64,000 nucleotides of DNA from Vallitalea longa (GCF_027923465.1 NZ_BRLB01000011.1:62001-126000), one strand, 5' to 3'; positions 1 through 7,826 are shown, counted from the stretch's first letter. Made by a program: numbers and translations. Notes: generated from the sequence alone by a model not told the origin.

Positions 1-1086
1 AAAGAATGTGGTAGATGTGCTAAAGCATGTCCTTATAATGCCATCATTGAAGTTCAAAGACCATGTGTAAAAGCTTGCAAAGCAGATGCTATAAGCATTG
101 ATCCTGATACAAAAAAAGCTTCTATTAACTATGATAACTGCATAAGCTGTGGTGCTTGTGTATATCAATGTCCATTTGGAGCTATTATGGATAGATCTTC
201 TATCGTAGACGTAATTAGACTGATTCAAGAATCTAACAATAACCAAAATTATAAAGTCTATGCTATGATTGCACCTGCTATATCAAGTCAGTTTACATAT
301 GCAAAAATTGAACAAGTGATAACCGGAATCAAAAAACTTGGATTTCATAATGTTGTTGAAGTGGCACTTGGAGCAGATATAATTGCATATTACGAAAGTA
401 CTCAAGTAGCACAAGAATTAGAAGAAAAGGAATGGATGACAACTTCTTGCTGTCCAGCTTTTGTTACTTATATCAAGAAAAATTATCCTGAACTTATTGA
501 ACATATATCTACTGCGGTATCCCCTATGATAGCTACCTCACAGCTAATTAAACATACTGACAAAACTGCCAAAACAATTTTTATAGGTCCTTGTACTGCT
601 AAGAAATCAGAAATCAATGAACCGGACTTGAAAGGTGAAGTCGATTATGTTCTTACATTTGAAGAATTACAGGCATTGTTTGATGCTCATGGTATAAATG
701 TTGAAGAATGTGAGGAAGGTATTCTTGACAATGCTTCATATTTTGGAAGGATATTCGCTAGATCAGGAGGCGTTACAGATGCCATTAAACATGTTGTTGA
801 AACCAATAATCTAGACGTAGATATTAAGCCTATCATATGTGATGGACTTACAGAATGTTCTAAGAATCTAAAACTTGCGAAATTTAATCGTTTACAAGGT
901 AATTTTCTTGAAGGTATGGCTTGCGAAGGTGGATGTATATGTGGTCCTACTTCACTGTCACATGGTGCTAAAGATAAAAAAGAAGTGGATAAATACGGTA
1001 AATTAGCTGTAGAAACTTCTGTTAATGACGCTATCAGAATCTTTAATATTGATTCACTTAACTTGAACAGAGAAGTCAAGGAATAA
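1..1086 (+). CDS. [FeFe] hydrogenase, group B-like (5' truncated by window edge)
   Basis: The reading frame is open from the first base, so the N-terminus lies outside the window; 361 residues are visible. They begin with ferredoxin-type 4Fe-4S cysteine clusters (CGRCAKACP near the start, then CISCGACVYQCP), followed by the H-cluster domain. The three H-cluster signatures are present in variant form: TTSCCPAF (L1), GPCTAKKSE (L2) and EGMACEGGCICGP (L3). The Pro-Ala-Phe after the first cysteines and Gly-Pro-Cys instead of Met-Pro-Cys are what I know from group B (B1/B3) monomeric [FeFe] hydrogenases rather than the classic group A enzymes. It should be a cytosolic, ferredoxin-linked enzyme; its physiological direction is not evident. 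An ATG at 187 is internal, not the start. Confidence 0.88.
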   Translation, partial: KECGRCAKACPYNAIIEVQRPCVKACKADAISIDPDTKKASINYDNCISCGACVYQCPFGAIMDRSSIVDVIRLIQESNNNQNYKVYAMIAPAISSQFTYAKIEQVITGIKKLGFHNVVEVALGADIIAYYESTQVAQELEEKEWMTTSCCPAFVTYIKKNYPELIEHISTAVSPMIATSQLIKHTDKTAKTIFIGPCTAKKSEINEPDLKGEVDYVLTFEELQALFDAHGINVEECEEGILDNASYFGRIFARSGGVTDAIKHVVETNNLDVDIKPIICDGLTECSKNLKLAKFNRLQGNFLEGMACEGGCICGPTSLSHGAKDKKEVDKYGKLAVETSVNDAIRIFNIDSLNLNREVKE

Positions 1087-1196
1087 ATACACTAGTAACT
1101 AAATTTATATATATTTTTACTATGTCTATATGATGATTATTTAATGCCCCTTTTCCTAATCATTGTATAGGCATATTATATTTTCTCAATTCTATC

Positions 1197-1643
1197 CTAC
1201 TCTTCTTTATCTTTACATTCATTACATACACCCTGCATTACAAATGTTAACTTATCAACATGCACACCATATAGTTCTTCAGTATAATTTCTCAGTTTAA
1301 TAATATCAACCCCAAGCTTAGGATCATTGCAATCAAATACTCTCTTACATTTTTTACACTTAAAATGGATATGCATACATTTCTCACTAAAAGCCCTTAA
1401 TTCATAATAATTAACTTTATCAATCATTATTTCATTAATTATATTTGCTTTAGTCAACAATTCTACAGTTCTATATACTGTTGCAAAACCAATACCAGTA
1501 TGTTTTAGTAAATCATATATATCCTCTACTCTAACATGATCTTTTTGGTTCAAAAAGACTTCTAGAACCGCTCTTCTTCTAGAGGTTAGTTTTATATCTT
1601 TTTCGTTTAATAATTTTTCTATCATCAATATCTTATTTTCCAT
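1197..1643 (-). CDS. Fur/PerR-family metal-dependent repressor
   Basis: 148 residues, the usual length of the Fur family. The N-terminal half is a winged helix (LTSRRRAVLEVFL, then GIGFATVYRTVELL, the recognition helix typical of Fur proteins). The C-terminal half has the metal-binding HIHFKCKKC segment and a final CNEC pair, so both structural zinc CxxC motifs are present. ATG start with AGGTGA five bases upstream. It lies downstream of the NifX/MinD operon on the same strand, after a 208-base gap with a long hairpin, so it may have its own promoter. The sequence does not tell Fur from PerR or Zur. A role in iron or peroxide control fits the iron-sulfur neighbours but is inference. Confidence 0.9.
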   Translation of the reverse strand: MENKILMIEKLLNEKDIKLTSRRRAVLEVFLNQKDHVRVEDIYDLLKHTGIGFATVYRTVELLTKANIINEIMIDKVNYYELRAFSEKCMHIHFKCKKCKRVFDCNDPKLGVDIIKLRNYTEELYGVHVDKLTFVMQGVCNECKDKEE

Positions 1644-1690
1644 AATATCACCTATATATTAATAATTTTAATCAATAGTTCATACTAATA

Positions 1691-1763
1691 ATGGATAGCA
1701 AAGACTTTTATCTATTAGATTAACGTAGAGTGAGGAGAATATATTTCTACCTTTGCTATCCAT
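1691..1763 (-). other. Long hairpin (13-bp perfect stem, 47-nt loop) upstream of the Fur-family gene
   Basis: Bases 1691-1703 (ATGGATAGCAAAG) and 1751-1763 (CTTTGCTATCCAT) are perfect reverse complements separated by 47 bases. The element lies between the stop of the last NifX gene (1852) and the start of the Fur-family gene (1643). It could be a terminator for the four-gene operon, though no clean T-run follows on the minus strand, or a structured 5' leader of the Fur-family mRNA. I do not recognise a known riboswitch class. Confidence 0.5.
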
Positions 1764-1851
1764 ATATATTGAATCAACTTTCCTATTGATTTGTTATTAG
1801 TTCTATTTTAACATATAAATTTTTAATTCCTTATATTTATTTTAGATATAA

Positions 1852-2211
1852 TTAATCTTCACATTCTTGATCATGATATGAATGGTCATGACAAACACTA
1901 CCTGTAGAACTAAGCTTACCATCTACATATGTTTTGATAACATCGCCAATTTGACCTGAAGCTCCAACAACTACTTCTATATTATTTTCTCCAAAAAGTT
2001 GTTGAGCTGTTGAACCCATTCCTCCAGCTATTATAACATTAACATTTTTTTCTCCAAGAAACTTAGGTAAGAATCCTGGACGATGACCTGGATTAGGTAA
2101 AAATGAATCACCCTTGATCTCATTATTTTCTACGTCATACACTTGGAAACCTTCACAATATCCAAAATGTCCTGACACTGCATTACCTTCTTTTGCTATA
2201 GCTATCTTCAT
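1852..2211 (-). CDS. NifX/NifB-type dinitrogenase iron-molybdenum cofactor-binding domain protein
   Basis: 119 residues of the small NifX/NafY/NifB C-terminal-like domain (MKIAIAKEGNAVSGHFGYCEGFQVYDV, quoted in part: GHFGYCEGF; then the IIAGGMGSTAQQLF loop). The C-terminus is rich in His and Cys (CHDHSYHDQECED), which may bind metal. These stand-alone domains are common beside MinD-like ferredoxin ATPases in anaerobes without nitrogenase; their substrate is not known and is thought to be an iron-sulfur or metal cluster. It is the last gene of the operon that begins at 4318. RBS AAGGAGG is well placed for the ATG. Confidence 0.85.
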   Translation of the reverse strand: MKIAIAKEGNAVSGHFGYCEGFQVYDVENNEIKGDSFLPNPGHRPGFLPKFLGEKNVNVIIAGGMGSTAQQLFGENNIEVVVGASGQIGDVIKTYVDGKLSSTGSVCHDHSYHDQECED

Positions 2212-2253
2212 ATAAAAATCCTCCTTGATTATTCTATTAATTTTATATTGTAA

Positions 2254-3099
2254 TTATAAATAACTATTTACTGTTTTCCATATTTTTTTGATTTCTTTTC
2301 CTGCTATACTATCATCATATACAACAATAGGTTTTAATTCGTTTATTGATTTTTCAACTGTTGAATCAAATGGTATCTTTCCAATCAAGTCAATGTTTTT
2401 ATCCTTACAGAAATCAACTATGTCAGCTGTTACATCTTCATTAATATCATATTTATTAATACATACTAATGGTTTGATCTCAAAATATTCTACTACCGAA
2501 AGTACTCTCTTGAAATCATTAAGTCCTGATTGACTTGGTTCAACTATCATCAAAGCCATATCACAACCAGTTACTGATGCCAATACAGCACATCCAACTC
2601 CTGGAGTACCATCTAATAAATAGAAATCATCTTTAGTGCCGTAATCAAGTGCATTTTTCCTGACGTCAGTTACAAGTTTACCTGAACCTTCAGCACCTAC
2701 AATCATTTGAGCTCTTGACAATATACCTGTACTTGATTTAGTTATAATAGTATCACCTGTAACTTCATCTTCCATAGTAATTGCATTATTAGGACATACT
2801 ACTGTACATGCTGCACATCCTTCACATTTTAGTTCAGCGACTACACCATCTTTTATAGCGTCATATCTACACATATCTTCACAAGCTCTACATAGAGTAC
2901 ACTTATCCTTATCAACATGTGCTACCTTAGCACCTAAATATGGTTCACTTTTAATATCTTCGCCGCCTAATACAATATGAAGATTAGAAGCATCCACATC
3001 ACAATCACATTTTATACTGTTTTCACTAAGATAGGCAAATGATGCTGCAACAGTAGTTTTACCAGTTCCACCTTTTCCACTTATTATTACAAGCTGCAT
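2254..3099 (-). CDS. MinD-superfamily P-loop ATPase with inserted ferredoxin domain
   Basis: 281 residues. A deviant Walker A (GKGGTGKTT) is at residues 8-16. A 2[4Fe-4S] ferredoxin domain is inserted after about residue 60 (CTLCRACEDMC and CEGCAACTVVCP), and the SIMIBI-type ATPase core follows (DGTPGVGC, EPSQSGLNDFKR). These proteins are related to Mrp/NBP35 and are thought to move or insert iron-sulfur clusters using ATP. It overlaps the paralogue upstream by 13 bases and is probably translationally coupled; its RBS GAGGAGG lies inside that gene. The pair probably works as a complex, with the two flanking NifX-type proteins as likely cluster carriers (inference from gene order). Confidence 0.9.
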   Translation of the reverse strand: MQLVIISGKGGTGKTTVAASFAYLSENSIKCDCDVDASNLHIVLGGEDIKSEPYLGAKVAHVDKDKCTLCRACEDMCRYDAIKDGVVAELKCEGCAACTVVCPNNAITMEDEVTGDTIITKSSTGILSRAQMIVGAEGSGKLVTDVRKNALDYGTKDDFYLLDGTPGVGCAVLASVTGCDMALMIVEPSQSGLNDFKRVLSVVEYFEIKPLVCINKYDINEDVTADIVDFCKDKNIDLIGKIPFDSTVEKSINELKPIVVYDDSIAGKEIKKIWKTVNSYL

Positions 3100-3917
3100 C
3101 CTATAGCCTCCTCAATGTTGTGGGTTATGTCAGTGAACAGCTTTTTATATTTATCATCATTTATCAGAAGTTCACCTTTAGAATACATAACTGCAATATT
3201 CCTATCAAAAGGAATAGTTCCAACAATATTAATATTTTCATCTTTCAAGTACCTAGAAGTGGTATTATCTTCTTGTGACAACCTATTTATAACGACTCCA
3301 AAAGGTATATCCATCTTACGTACTAATTCTACTGCAATTTTCAGATCATGTAAACCAAATTCTGTAGGTTCAGTAACTAATACTGCATAATCAACACCTA
3401 ATAAAGGTTTTACTACATTACATGAACTACCAGGAGAACAATCTAAAATTGTAGTCTTGTCATCTATCATACTCTTTAGCTTACTTATAATAGGTCCTGC
3501 CATTGGTTCAGTAACATTAAGTGTACCACCTAGACATTCCATATCTCCATTATAGCCTACTTCTATCTTACCAATGGGTCTATCTTTCTCGGTAATAGCC
3601 ATAGTAGGACACACTGCTCTACAAGCTCCACATCCATGGCATAATTTTTCAAAAAGAATAACCTTATTAGTATGGACTAGCGCATTGAACTGACATATAT
3701 CTATACATTTCTTACAGTGTGTACATTTATCTTCATCAACATAAGGAACAGGAATGCTGACTTCTTGACTTTTAATACCTTCTGGTTTTAGAAAGATGAA
3801 TCCATTAGGTTCTTCAACATCACAATCAATATATCTTACATTAATCAATTTAGCAAGATTAGTGGATACAGTTGTCTTACCAGTACCGCCCTTGCCACTT
3901 AGAACTGCGATCTGCAT
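3087..3917 (-). CDS. MinD-superfamily P-loop ATPase with inserted ferredoxin domain (paralogue)
   Basis: 276 residues, same layout as its neighbour: Walker A GKGGTGKTT, inserted ferredoxin motifs CTHCKKCIDIC and CHGCGACRAVCP, then DCSPGSSCNVV and EPTEFGLHDLK of the ATPase core. RBS AAGAGGA precedes the ATG. The two copies are clearly paralogous but diverged, as is usual for this pair in Clostridia, where they are always side by side. Likely part of an iron-sulfur or metallocluster handling system; no biochemical role is assigned with certainty. Confidence 0.9.
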   Translation of the reverse strand: MQIAVLSGKGGTGKTTVSTNLAKLINVRYIDCDVEEPNGFIFLKPEGIKSQEVSIPVPYVDEDKCTHCKKCIDICQFNALVHTNKVILFEKLCHGCGACRAVCPTMAITEKDRPIGKIEVGYNGDMECLGGTLNVTEPMAGPIISKLKSMIDDKTTILDCSPGSSCNVVKPLLGVDYAVLVTEPTEFGLHDLKIAVELVRKMDIPFGVVINRLSQEDNTTSRYLKDENINIVGTIPFDRNIAVMYSKGELLINDDKYKKLFTDITHNIEEAIGCSL

Positions 3918-3955
3918 AACAAATTCCTCTTTTTCTCATAATATTTATAGTTAAA

Positions 3956-4318
3956 TTATCTGATACCCATATGTGATGCACCTGGTTTACTGATACTAAT
4001 TAATTTACCTTCATTATAGTAATCTACTTGTTCTTTTACTTTATCTCCTAATATTTTATATATCTTAATATTACCTGATTCCAGCACTCTCATGGCGTTA
4101 GGTCCTACATTACCTGTTATGACAACTTCTACACCGTTATCAACTACTTGTTGCGCAGCTTTTAATCCTGCACCTTGAGCTTCCTTAGCTCCATCATTAG
4201 CTACAAATTCATATTCTTTAGTAGCGTCATCATAGATTGCATAGAATGGACATCTTCCAAACCTGCCATCTGTCATACCGTTAATATTGTCTACTGTACT
4301 TGATATACATATTTTCAT
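3956..4318 (-). CDS. NifX/NifB-type cofactor-binding domain protein (first gene of operon)
   Basis: 120 residues of the same domain as the protein at 1852-2211, with the motif DGRFGRCPFYAIYD near residue 17 and VVITGNVGPNAMRVL near 80. It lacks the His/Cys-rich tail of the other copy. RBS GGAAGGAG is well spaced from the ATG. It opens a compact four-gene minus-strand operon: NifX-like, MinD-Fd, MinD-Fd, NifX-like. The operon faces the sigma factor gene across a 255-base region that contains a perfect palindrome. Confidence 0.85.
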   Translation of the reverse strand: MKICISSTVDNINGMTDGRFGRCPFYAIYDDATKEYEFVANDGAKEAQGAGLKAAQQVVDNGVEVVITGNVGPNAMRVLESGNIKIYKILGDKVKEQVDYYNEGKLISISKPGASHMGIR

Positions 4319-4413
4319 TTTTCTTAACTCCTTCCATTTCCTATTATAATGGTAATCTTATACGAATAACAATTCCATTAATTATTTTATTCTTCCTCTC
4401 TATTATATACCCA

Positions 4414-4433
4414 TTATTGGCAAATGCCAATAA
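4414..4433. promoter_or_regulatory. 20-bp perfect palindrome, candidate operator
   Basis: TTATTGGCA and TGCCAATAA flank a central AA. It sits about 95 bases upstream of the first gene of the NifX/MinD operon. It could fold as an RNA hairpin and is followed by CTTTTTT on the plus strand, but no plus-strand gene ends here, so a protein-binding site is the better reading. The binding protein is unknown. Confidence 0.45.
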
Positions 4434-4478
4434 CTTTTTTCGAAATTTTATAATTTAATGCATTAAATCATATTTAAA

Positions 4479-4548
4479 TTGACAACTAACAGCATAGTGT
4501 TACACTACATGTATAAAAAATAAATTCAAATGAAACGTTTGCTATAAT
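4479..4548 (+). promoter_or_regulatory. Promoter region of the ECF sigma operon with a 13-bp palindrome
   Basis: An extended -10 (TGCTATAAT, 4540-4548) lies 25 bases before the sigma factor start. Further upstream a TTGACA (4479-4484) is followed at 16 bases by TACACT. This second site overlaps the palindrome TAGTGT-T-ACACTA (4495-4507), which would be well placed for a repressor. These are pattern calls only; the transcription start is not known. Confidence 0.4.
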
Positions 4549-4573
4549 CATTAGTCATATATATGGAGGTGAA

Positions 4574-5050
4574 ATGGTGATTGATTTTGAAGAAATATAC
4601 AAACAATATTTTATCCATGTATATAAATATGTATTATCTCTATGTAGAAATGAAACAATAGCAGAAGAAGTTACTCAAGAGACTTTTTTTAAAGCCATGC
4701 AGAATATTAACAAATTCAATGGTAAATGCAAATTATATGTATGGCTATGCCAAATAGCAAAAAATACATATTTTACTTTATACCAGAAGCAGAAAAAAAT
4801 TATACCTGATTCAGAAATATCTTATGATACTCCTTTTGATTTAGAGAAAAGCTATCTTGATAAAGAAACCTTAAGAAATTTACACAATTTACTTCATAAT
4901 CTGAAAGAACCATATAAAGAAATATTTACTTTAAGAATTTTTGTTGAGTTACCATTTTCTCAGATAGGAGAACTATTCAATAAATCAGATAGTTGGGCAC
5001 GACTTATTTTTTATCGAGCAAAAAAACAATTACAGGAGGGGTTAAAATGA
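4574..5050 (+). CDS. ECF (sigma-70 family) RNA polymerase sigma factor
   Basis: 158 residues. Region 2 is at about residues 10-75 (EEVTQETFFKAMQNINKF) and region 4 at about 100-155 (EIFTLRIFVELPFSQIGELF, a helix-turn-helix); there is no region 3, as expected for ECF factors. GGAGGTG lies only three bases from the ATG, so translation may really start at the next codon, GTG 4577, which has better spacing. The stop codon overlaps the start of the anti-sigma gene (ATGA), which indicates translational coupling. The signal it answers to cannot be read from the sequence. Confidence 0.9.
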   Translation: MVIDFEEIYKQYFIHVYKYVLSLCRNETIAEEVTQETFFKAMQNINKFNGKCKLYVWLCQIAKNTYFTLYQKQKKIIPDSEISYDTPFDLEKSYLDKETLRNLHNLLHNLKEPYKEIFTLRIFVELPFSQIGELFNKSDSWARLIFYRAKKQLQEGLK

Positions 5051-5361
5051 AAATAGATTGTGAAATAATAAAAGATTTATTACCATTATACATTGATGGT
5101 ATTTGCAGCGACAAAAGCAAGGAATTAATTGAAGAACATATTAAAGTATGTGATGATTGTAATAACGAACTTCAATTAATACAAAAAAAATTACCTTTGA
5201 ATCTTATTGAACTAAATCTGAATGAAGCTGAAGCTGTAAAAAAAATTTCTAAGGAATGGAAAAAAGGAATGGCCAAATCTTTGCTTCAAGGAATATTCAT
5301 CACTGCTATTTTTGCACTTATATTATTTCTTTTTCTCGGAATAAAAGTTGTTCCAAATTAA
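5047..5361 (+). CDS. Zinc-finger anti-sigma factor (membrane-anchored)
   Basis: 104 residues from the ATG at 5047, which overlaps the sigma stop codon and has AGGAGGGG upstream; an upstream in-frame start would lie inside the sigma gene and lacks a ribosome binding site. The N-terminal half has the ZAS-type zinc motif with His31, Cys35 and Cys38 (HIKVCDDC), preceded by CEIIKDLLPLYIDG, the usual opening of these proteins. A single transmembrane helix spans about residues 80-101 and leaves almost no extracellular part. It should hold the partner sigma factor at the membrane until a signal arrives. Confidence 0.85.
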   Translation: MKIDCEIIKDLLPLYIDGICSDKSKELIEEHIKVCDDCNNELQLIQKKLPLNLIELNLNEAEAVKKISKEWKKGMAKSLLQGIFITAIFALILFLFLGIKVVPN

Positions 5362-5395
5362 GATTATATTTAATCAGACATTTGTCCTAGTCTAT

Positions 5396-5424
5396 TTGTT
5401 ACGAGATAAGTATAATGATATAAT
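5396..5424 (+). promoter_or_regulatory. SigA-type promoter of the purine nucleoside phosphorylase gene
   Basis: TTGTTA (5396-5401), 17-base spacer, TATAAT (5419-5424), about 100 bases before the start codon. A short inverted repeat, GAATAAAC / GTTTATTC (5431-5452), follows at or just after the expected transcription start and could be an operator or a 5' hairpin. Confidence 0.6.
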
Positions 5425-5522
5425 ATAACTGAATAAACTAAACGGTTTATTCATAAGACTAACATATATGAGTAGCAACTACTTATTATGTTAAAAAATT
5501 TATATTGTAAAGGAGAAAATTT

Positions 5523-6239
5523 ATGAGTATACCAACACCACATATTGAATGTAAAGATAAAAATCTAATAGCTAAAACTGTTTTAATGCCAGGTGACCCT
5601 TTACGTGCTAAATTTATTGCAGATACTTATCTTACAGATGTTGTACAATTTAATCATGTTCGTAATATGTTCGGATTCACTGGAAATTATAAAGGTAAAC
5701 GTATTTCTGTTATGGGTTCAGGCATGGGTATGCCAAGTATAGGTATCTATTCTTATGAATTATTTAATTTCTATGATGTAGAAAATATCATTCGTATAGG
5801 TTCATGCGGTGCTTACACAAAAGACTTGAAATTATATGATGTACTTCTAGTAGAAGAATCTTGGTCTCAATCAACATATGCAAAAGTTCAGAATGGTTAT
5901 GACAAAGATGTTATAGAATCATCAAAAGAGCTTAATGAACAGATTGAAAATTACGCAAAAGAACTTAACATTCCTATTGTTAAAGGACGTATACATTCTT
6001 CAGACGTATTCTATAACGGCGATTTTGACGCATATAAAAAATATAGAGATGAATATGGTTGTCTTGCTGCAGAAATGGAATCATTCGCTTTATTCGCTAA
6101 CGCAAAAGTATCTGACAAAAAAGCTTCATGTATCTTAACTGTTTCAGATAATATTGAAACAAAAGAAGAAACTAGCAGTGAAGAACGTCAGAATGCTTTC
6201 ACTAAGATGATGGAGATTGCTTTACAATTTGCTGAATAA
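5523..6239 (+). CDS. deoD: Purine-nucleoside phosphorylase, DeoD type
   Basis: 238 residues, the full length of the bacterial hexameric PNP family. It has the phosphate-binding MPGDPLRAKFIA near residue 22, GSGMGMPSIGIYSYE near 65, the nucleoside-binding AAEMESFALF near 180, and the catalytic Asp in LTVSDNI. It splits purine (deoxy)ribonucleosides with phosphate to base and (deoxy)ribose-1-phosphate in salvage. RBS AAGGAG precedes the ATG. It is a single-gene unit with its own promoter and terminator. Confidence 0.96.
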   Translation: MSIPTPHIECKDKNLIAKTVLMPGDPLRAKFIADTYLTDVVQFNHVRNMFGFTGNYKGKRISVMGSGMGMPSIGIYSYELFNFYDVENIIRIGSCGAYTKDLKLYDVLLVEESWSQSTYAKVQNGYDKDVIESSKELNEQIENYAKELNIPIVKGRIHSSDVFYNGDFDAYKKYRDEYGCLAAEMESFALFANAKVSDKKASCILTVSDNIETKEETSSEERQNAFTKMMEIALQFAE

Positions 6240-6293
6240 TTAGGTCGCAAAGTATTTGATACGATAAAATTTTTATTACAGATATTTATATAG

Positions 6294-6345
6294 GACTATA
6301 TCATAATATATATTGTTTATTATGATATGGTCTTTATTTATTTTA
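6294..6345 (+). terminator. Rho-independent terminator of deoD
   Basis: GACTATATCATAAT (6294-6307) pairs with ATTATGATATGGTC (6319-6332) with one G-U pair, followed by a T-rich stretch. Confidence 0.8.
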
Positions 6346-6562
6346 ACTTTATACACCTTTATTTTACAGAAAATTATAAGTATAAAAGAGATTTATGCCT
6401 TAGATATTTATTGAAATCTTTAGTTAAATTTGATACACTCATTATATTATATATAGCACTTCAAAATACATAGTTTAATTTAATTCGACGATAGTCCTAT
6501 ATATAAATAATATCTAAAATCCATAGATATAAGAAATTTATTCGAAAGGAGTTGAATATATA

Positions 6563-6604
6563 GTGAAAAATGGACTTCAAATCAAAAGGGTGGTAAGTGT
6601 TTAG
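6563..6604 (+). CDS. Putative 13-codon leader peptide before the GNAT gene
   Basis: GTG at 6563 opens VKNGLQIKRVVSV and stops at TAG 6602-6604. AAAGGAG (6545-6551) lies 11 bases upstream, a slightly long spacing. A second possible leader in another frame, ATG 6570 (MDFKSKGW), has worse spacing. The ORF ends 44 bases before the acetyltransferase start, and its codons for Arg-Val-Val contain GGTGG (6589-6593), which is repeated in the acetyltransferase ribosome binding site. This is the arrangement of a translational attenuator. That the peptide is made is inference. Confidence 0.45.
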   Translation: MKNGLQIKRVVSV

Positions 6605-6616
6605 AAACAAGACATT

Positions 6617-6641
6617 TTCCACCTATAATTGAAAGGTGGAA
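6617..6641 (+). promoter_or_regulatory. Hairpin burying the GNAT ribosome binding site (candidate translational attenuator)
   Basis: TTCCACCT (6617-6624) is the perfect complement of AGGTGGAA (6634-6641) across a 9-base loop. The right arm is the ribosome binding site of the gene starting at 6649. The left arm can instead pair, through CCACC, with GGTGG at 6589-6593 inside the leader ORF, which would free the site. Two exclusive structures, with a leader ORF over one arm, resemble the erm/cat attenuators in layout. Confidence 0.55.
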
Positions 6642-6648
6642 TTATTTA

Positions 6649-7803
6649 GTGTTTTTAAAATTGGAAAAAGAAGATTACTATAAAGTCAAAAAATTATATA
6701 GCCACATGAATTATTATCTAGAAATCATTTCAACAATCGAAAAAAAAAGTGGTCTAATATTTGTTGATGATGAAAAGAACCCACAAACAGCATGTATATA
6801 TAATAATCAACATAATTTCTATATAACTGGTAAAGCAACCAACAAGACCTTTAATGAAAATCTATCCAAATATATTTTGAATGATATATGTAGCTCCATG
6901 GTTGAGACAGATTGTTTGGACTTTTATATACATTTTAGCGATATGGATTCATGGGAAGAGGAAATCAAAAATATATTTGGACAACATTATGTTAGTAGAA
7001 TTAATTGGAGATATTATCAATTTGATACAGAAAGATCTAATATTAAAGTTGAGTTACCAGAAGGATACTTATTAAAGAAAATTGATGCTGAATTATTAAA
7101 CCGAAAAGATTTAAAGAATATCGAGAAAATCATTGAATGGACTTCAACTGAGGGATGGTTAAATCAAGAAGATTTTTTGAATAATGGTTTTGGTTTTTGC
7201 ATTATAACAGGTCAAAATATAGTAAGCTGGTGTTTAGCGGATTATGTAATAAGCAACAGATGTGAAATAGGAATTGAAACCGACGAAGACTATAGACGTA
7301 AAGGATTTGCTTCAATAGTAGTATCTGCATGTGTGAAACACTGTTTATCTATAGGGATCGACCATATAGGGTGGCGTTGTTTTGAATCCAATATAGGCTC
7401 TCGTAAAACAGCTGAAAAAGTTGGGTTTAAGTTATTAAAGAATTTTGCTCCTTTTTTTGGTTGGTTTAATAGTTTTGATAATTACTTAGTTCATGCATAC
7501 GATAATTATTGTAATGCAAATTATAAACAGTCTTCAAAATTATATGAAAAAGCCTTTGAACTAATAGAGATTAATAGTGAAAAAGTTAATATTTCTAGAA
7601 TATGTAATAATAATAATAAATTTTGGTTTTATTTCAATGCTGCAAGAGCATATGCTCATTGTAATAACATTGATTTATCCATAAGTAAGTTAAGACAGTC
7701 ATTTAAAACGGGATTATCAAAAGATATGGTACTACAAGATAATACATTTAAAATACTTAATGATATAACAGAATTTACAGAACTTATTAATAAAAATAGA
7801 TAA
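6649..7803 (+). CDS. GNAT-family N-acetyltransferase with C-terminal TPR-like region
   Basis: 384 residues starting at GTG 6649, with AAGGTGGA eight bases upstream. The N-terminal 130 residues have no motif I recognise. The middle is a GNAT fold: CEIGIETDEDYRRKGFAS near residues 205-222 is motif A (acetyl-CoA pyrophosphate loop), followed by WRCFESNIGSRKTAEKVGF. The last 110 residues are helical with TPR-like spacing (KQSSKLYEKAFELIE, FYFNAARAYAHCNNID). Size and layout recall the GNAT_acetyltr_2 group, which I remember as containing the zwittermicin resistance protein ZmaR, but this is from memory. The substrate is unknown. The attenuator-like leader suggests induction by a translation inhibitor. 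Confidence 0.8.
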   Translation: MFLKLEKEDYYKVKKLYSHMNYYLEIISTIEKKSGLIFVDDEKNPQTACIYNNQHNFYITGKATNKTFNENLSKYILNDICSSMVETDCLDFYIHFSDMDSWEEEIKNIFGQHYVSRINWRYYQFDTERSNIKVELPEGYLLKKIDAELLNRKDLKNIEKIIEWTSTEGWLNQEDFLNNGFGFCIITGQNIVSWCLADYVISNRCEIGIETDEDYRRKGFASIVVSACVKHCLSIGIDHIGWRCFESNIGSRKTAEKVGFKLLKNFAPFFGWFNSFDNYLVHAYDNYCNANYKQSSKLYEKAFELIEINSEKVNISRICNNNNKFWFYFNAARAYAHCNNIDLSISKLRQSFKTGLSKDMVLQDNTFKILNDITEFTELINKNR

Positions 7804-7826
7804 TAACTTATTAATTCATTATATCA

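Noticed and set aside
687-1079. Minus-strand ORF within the hydrogenase gene, and similar antisense ORFs in other genes (for example 17059-17448, 55352-55822)
   Set aside because: They lie opposite well-supported genes, lack ribosome binding sites and recognisable motifs; treated as frame shadows.
4414-4440. Palindrome followed by CTTTTTT read as a rho-independent terminator
   Set aside because: No plus-strand gene ends upstream of it; both neighbouring operons start here. An operator is more likely, though a hairpin in the minus-strand leader is not excluded.
4528-4542. TGAAACGTTTGC as a CcpA (cre) site or ECF -35 element
   Set aside because: It misses fixed cre positions, and no matching ECF -10 stands at the proper distance; the extended -10 beside it explains the region better.
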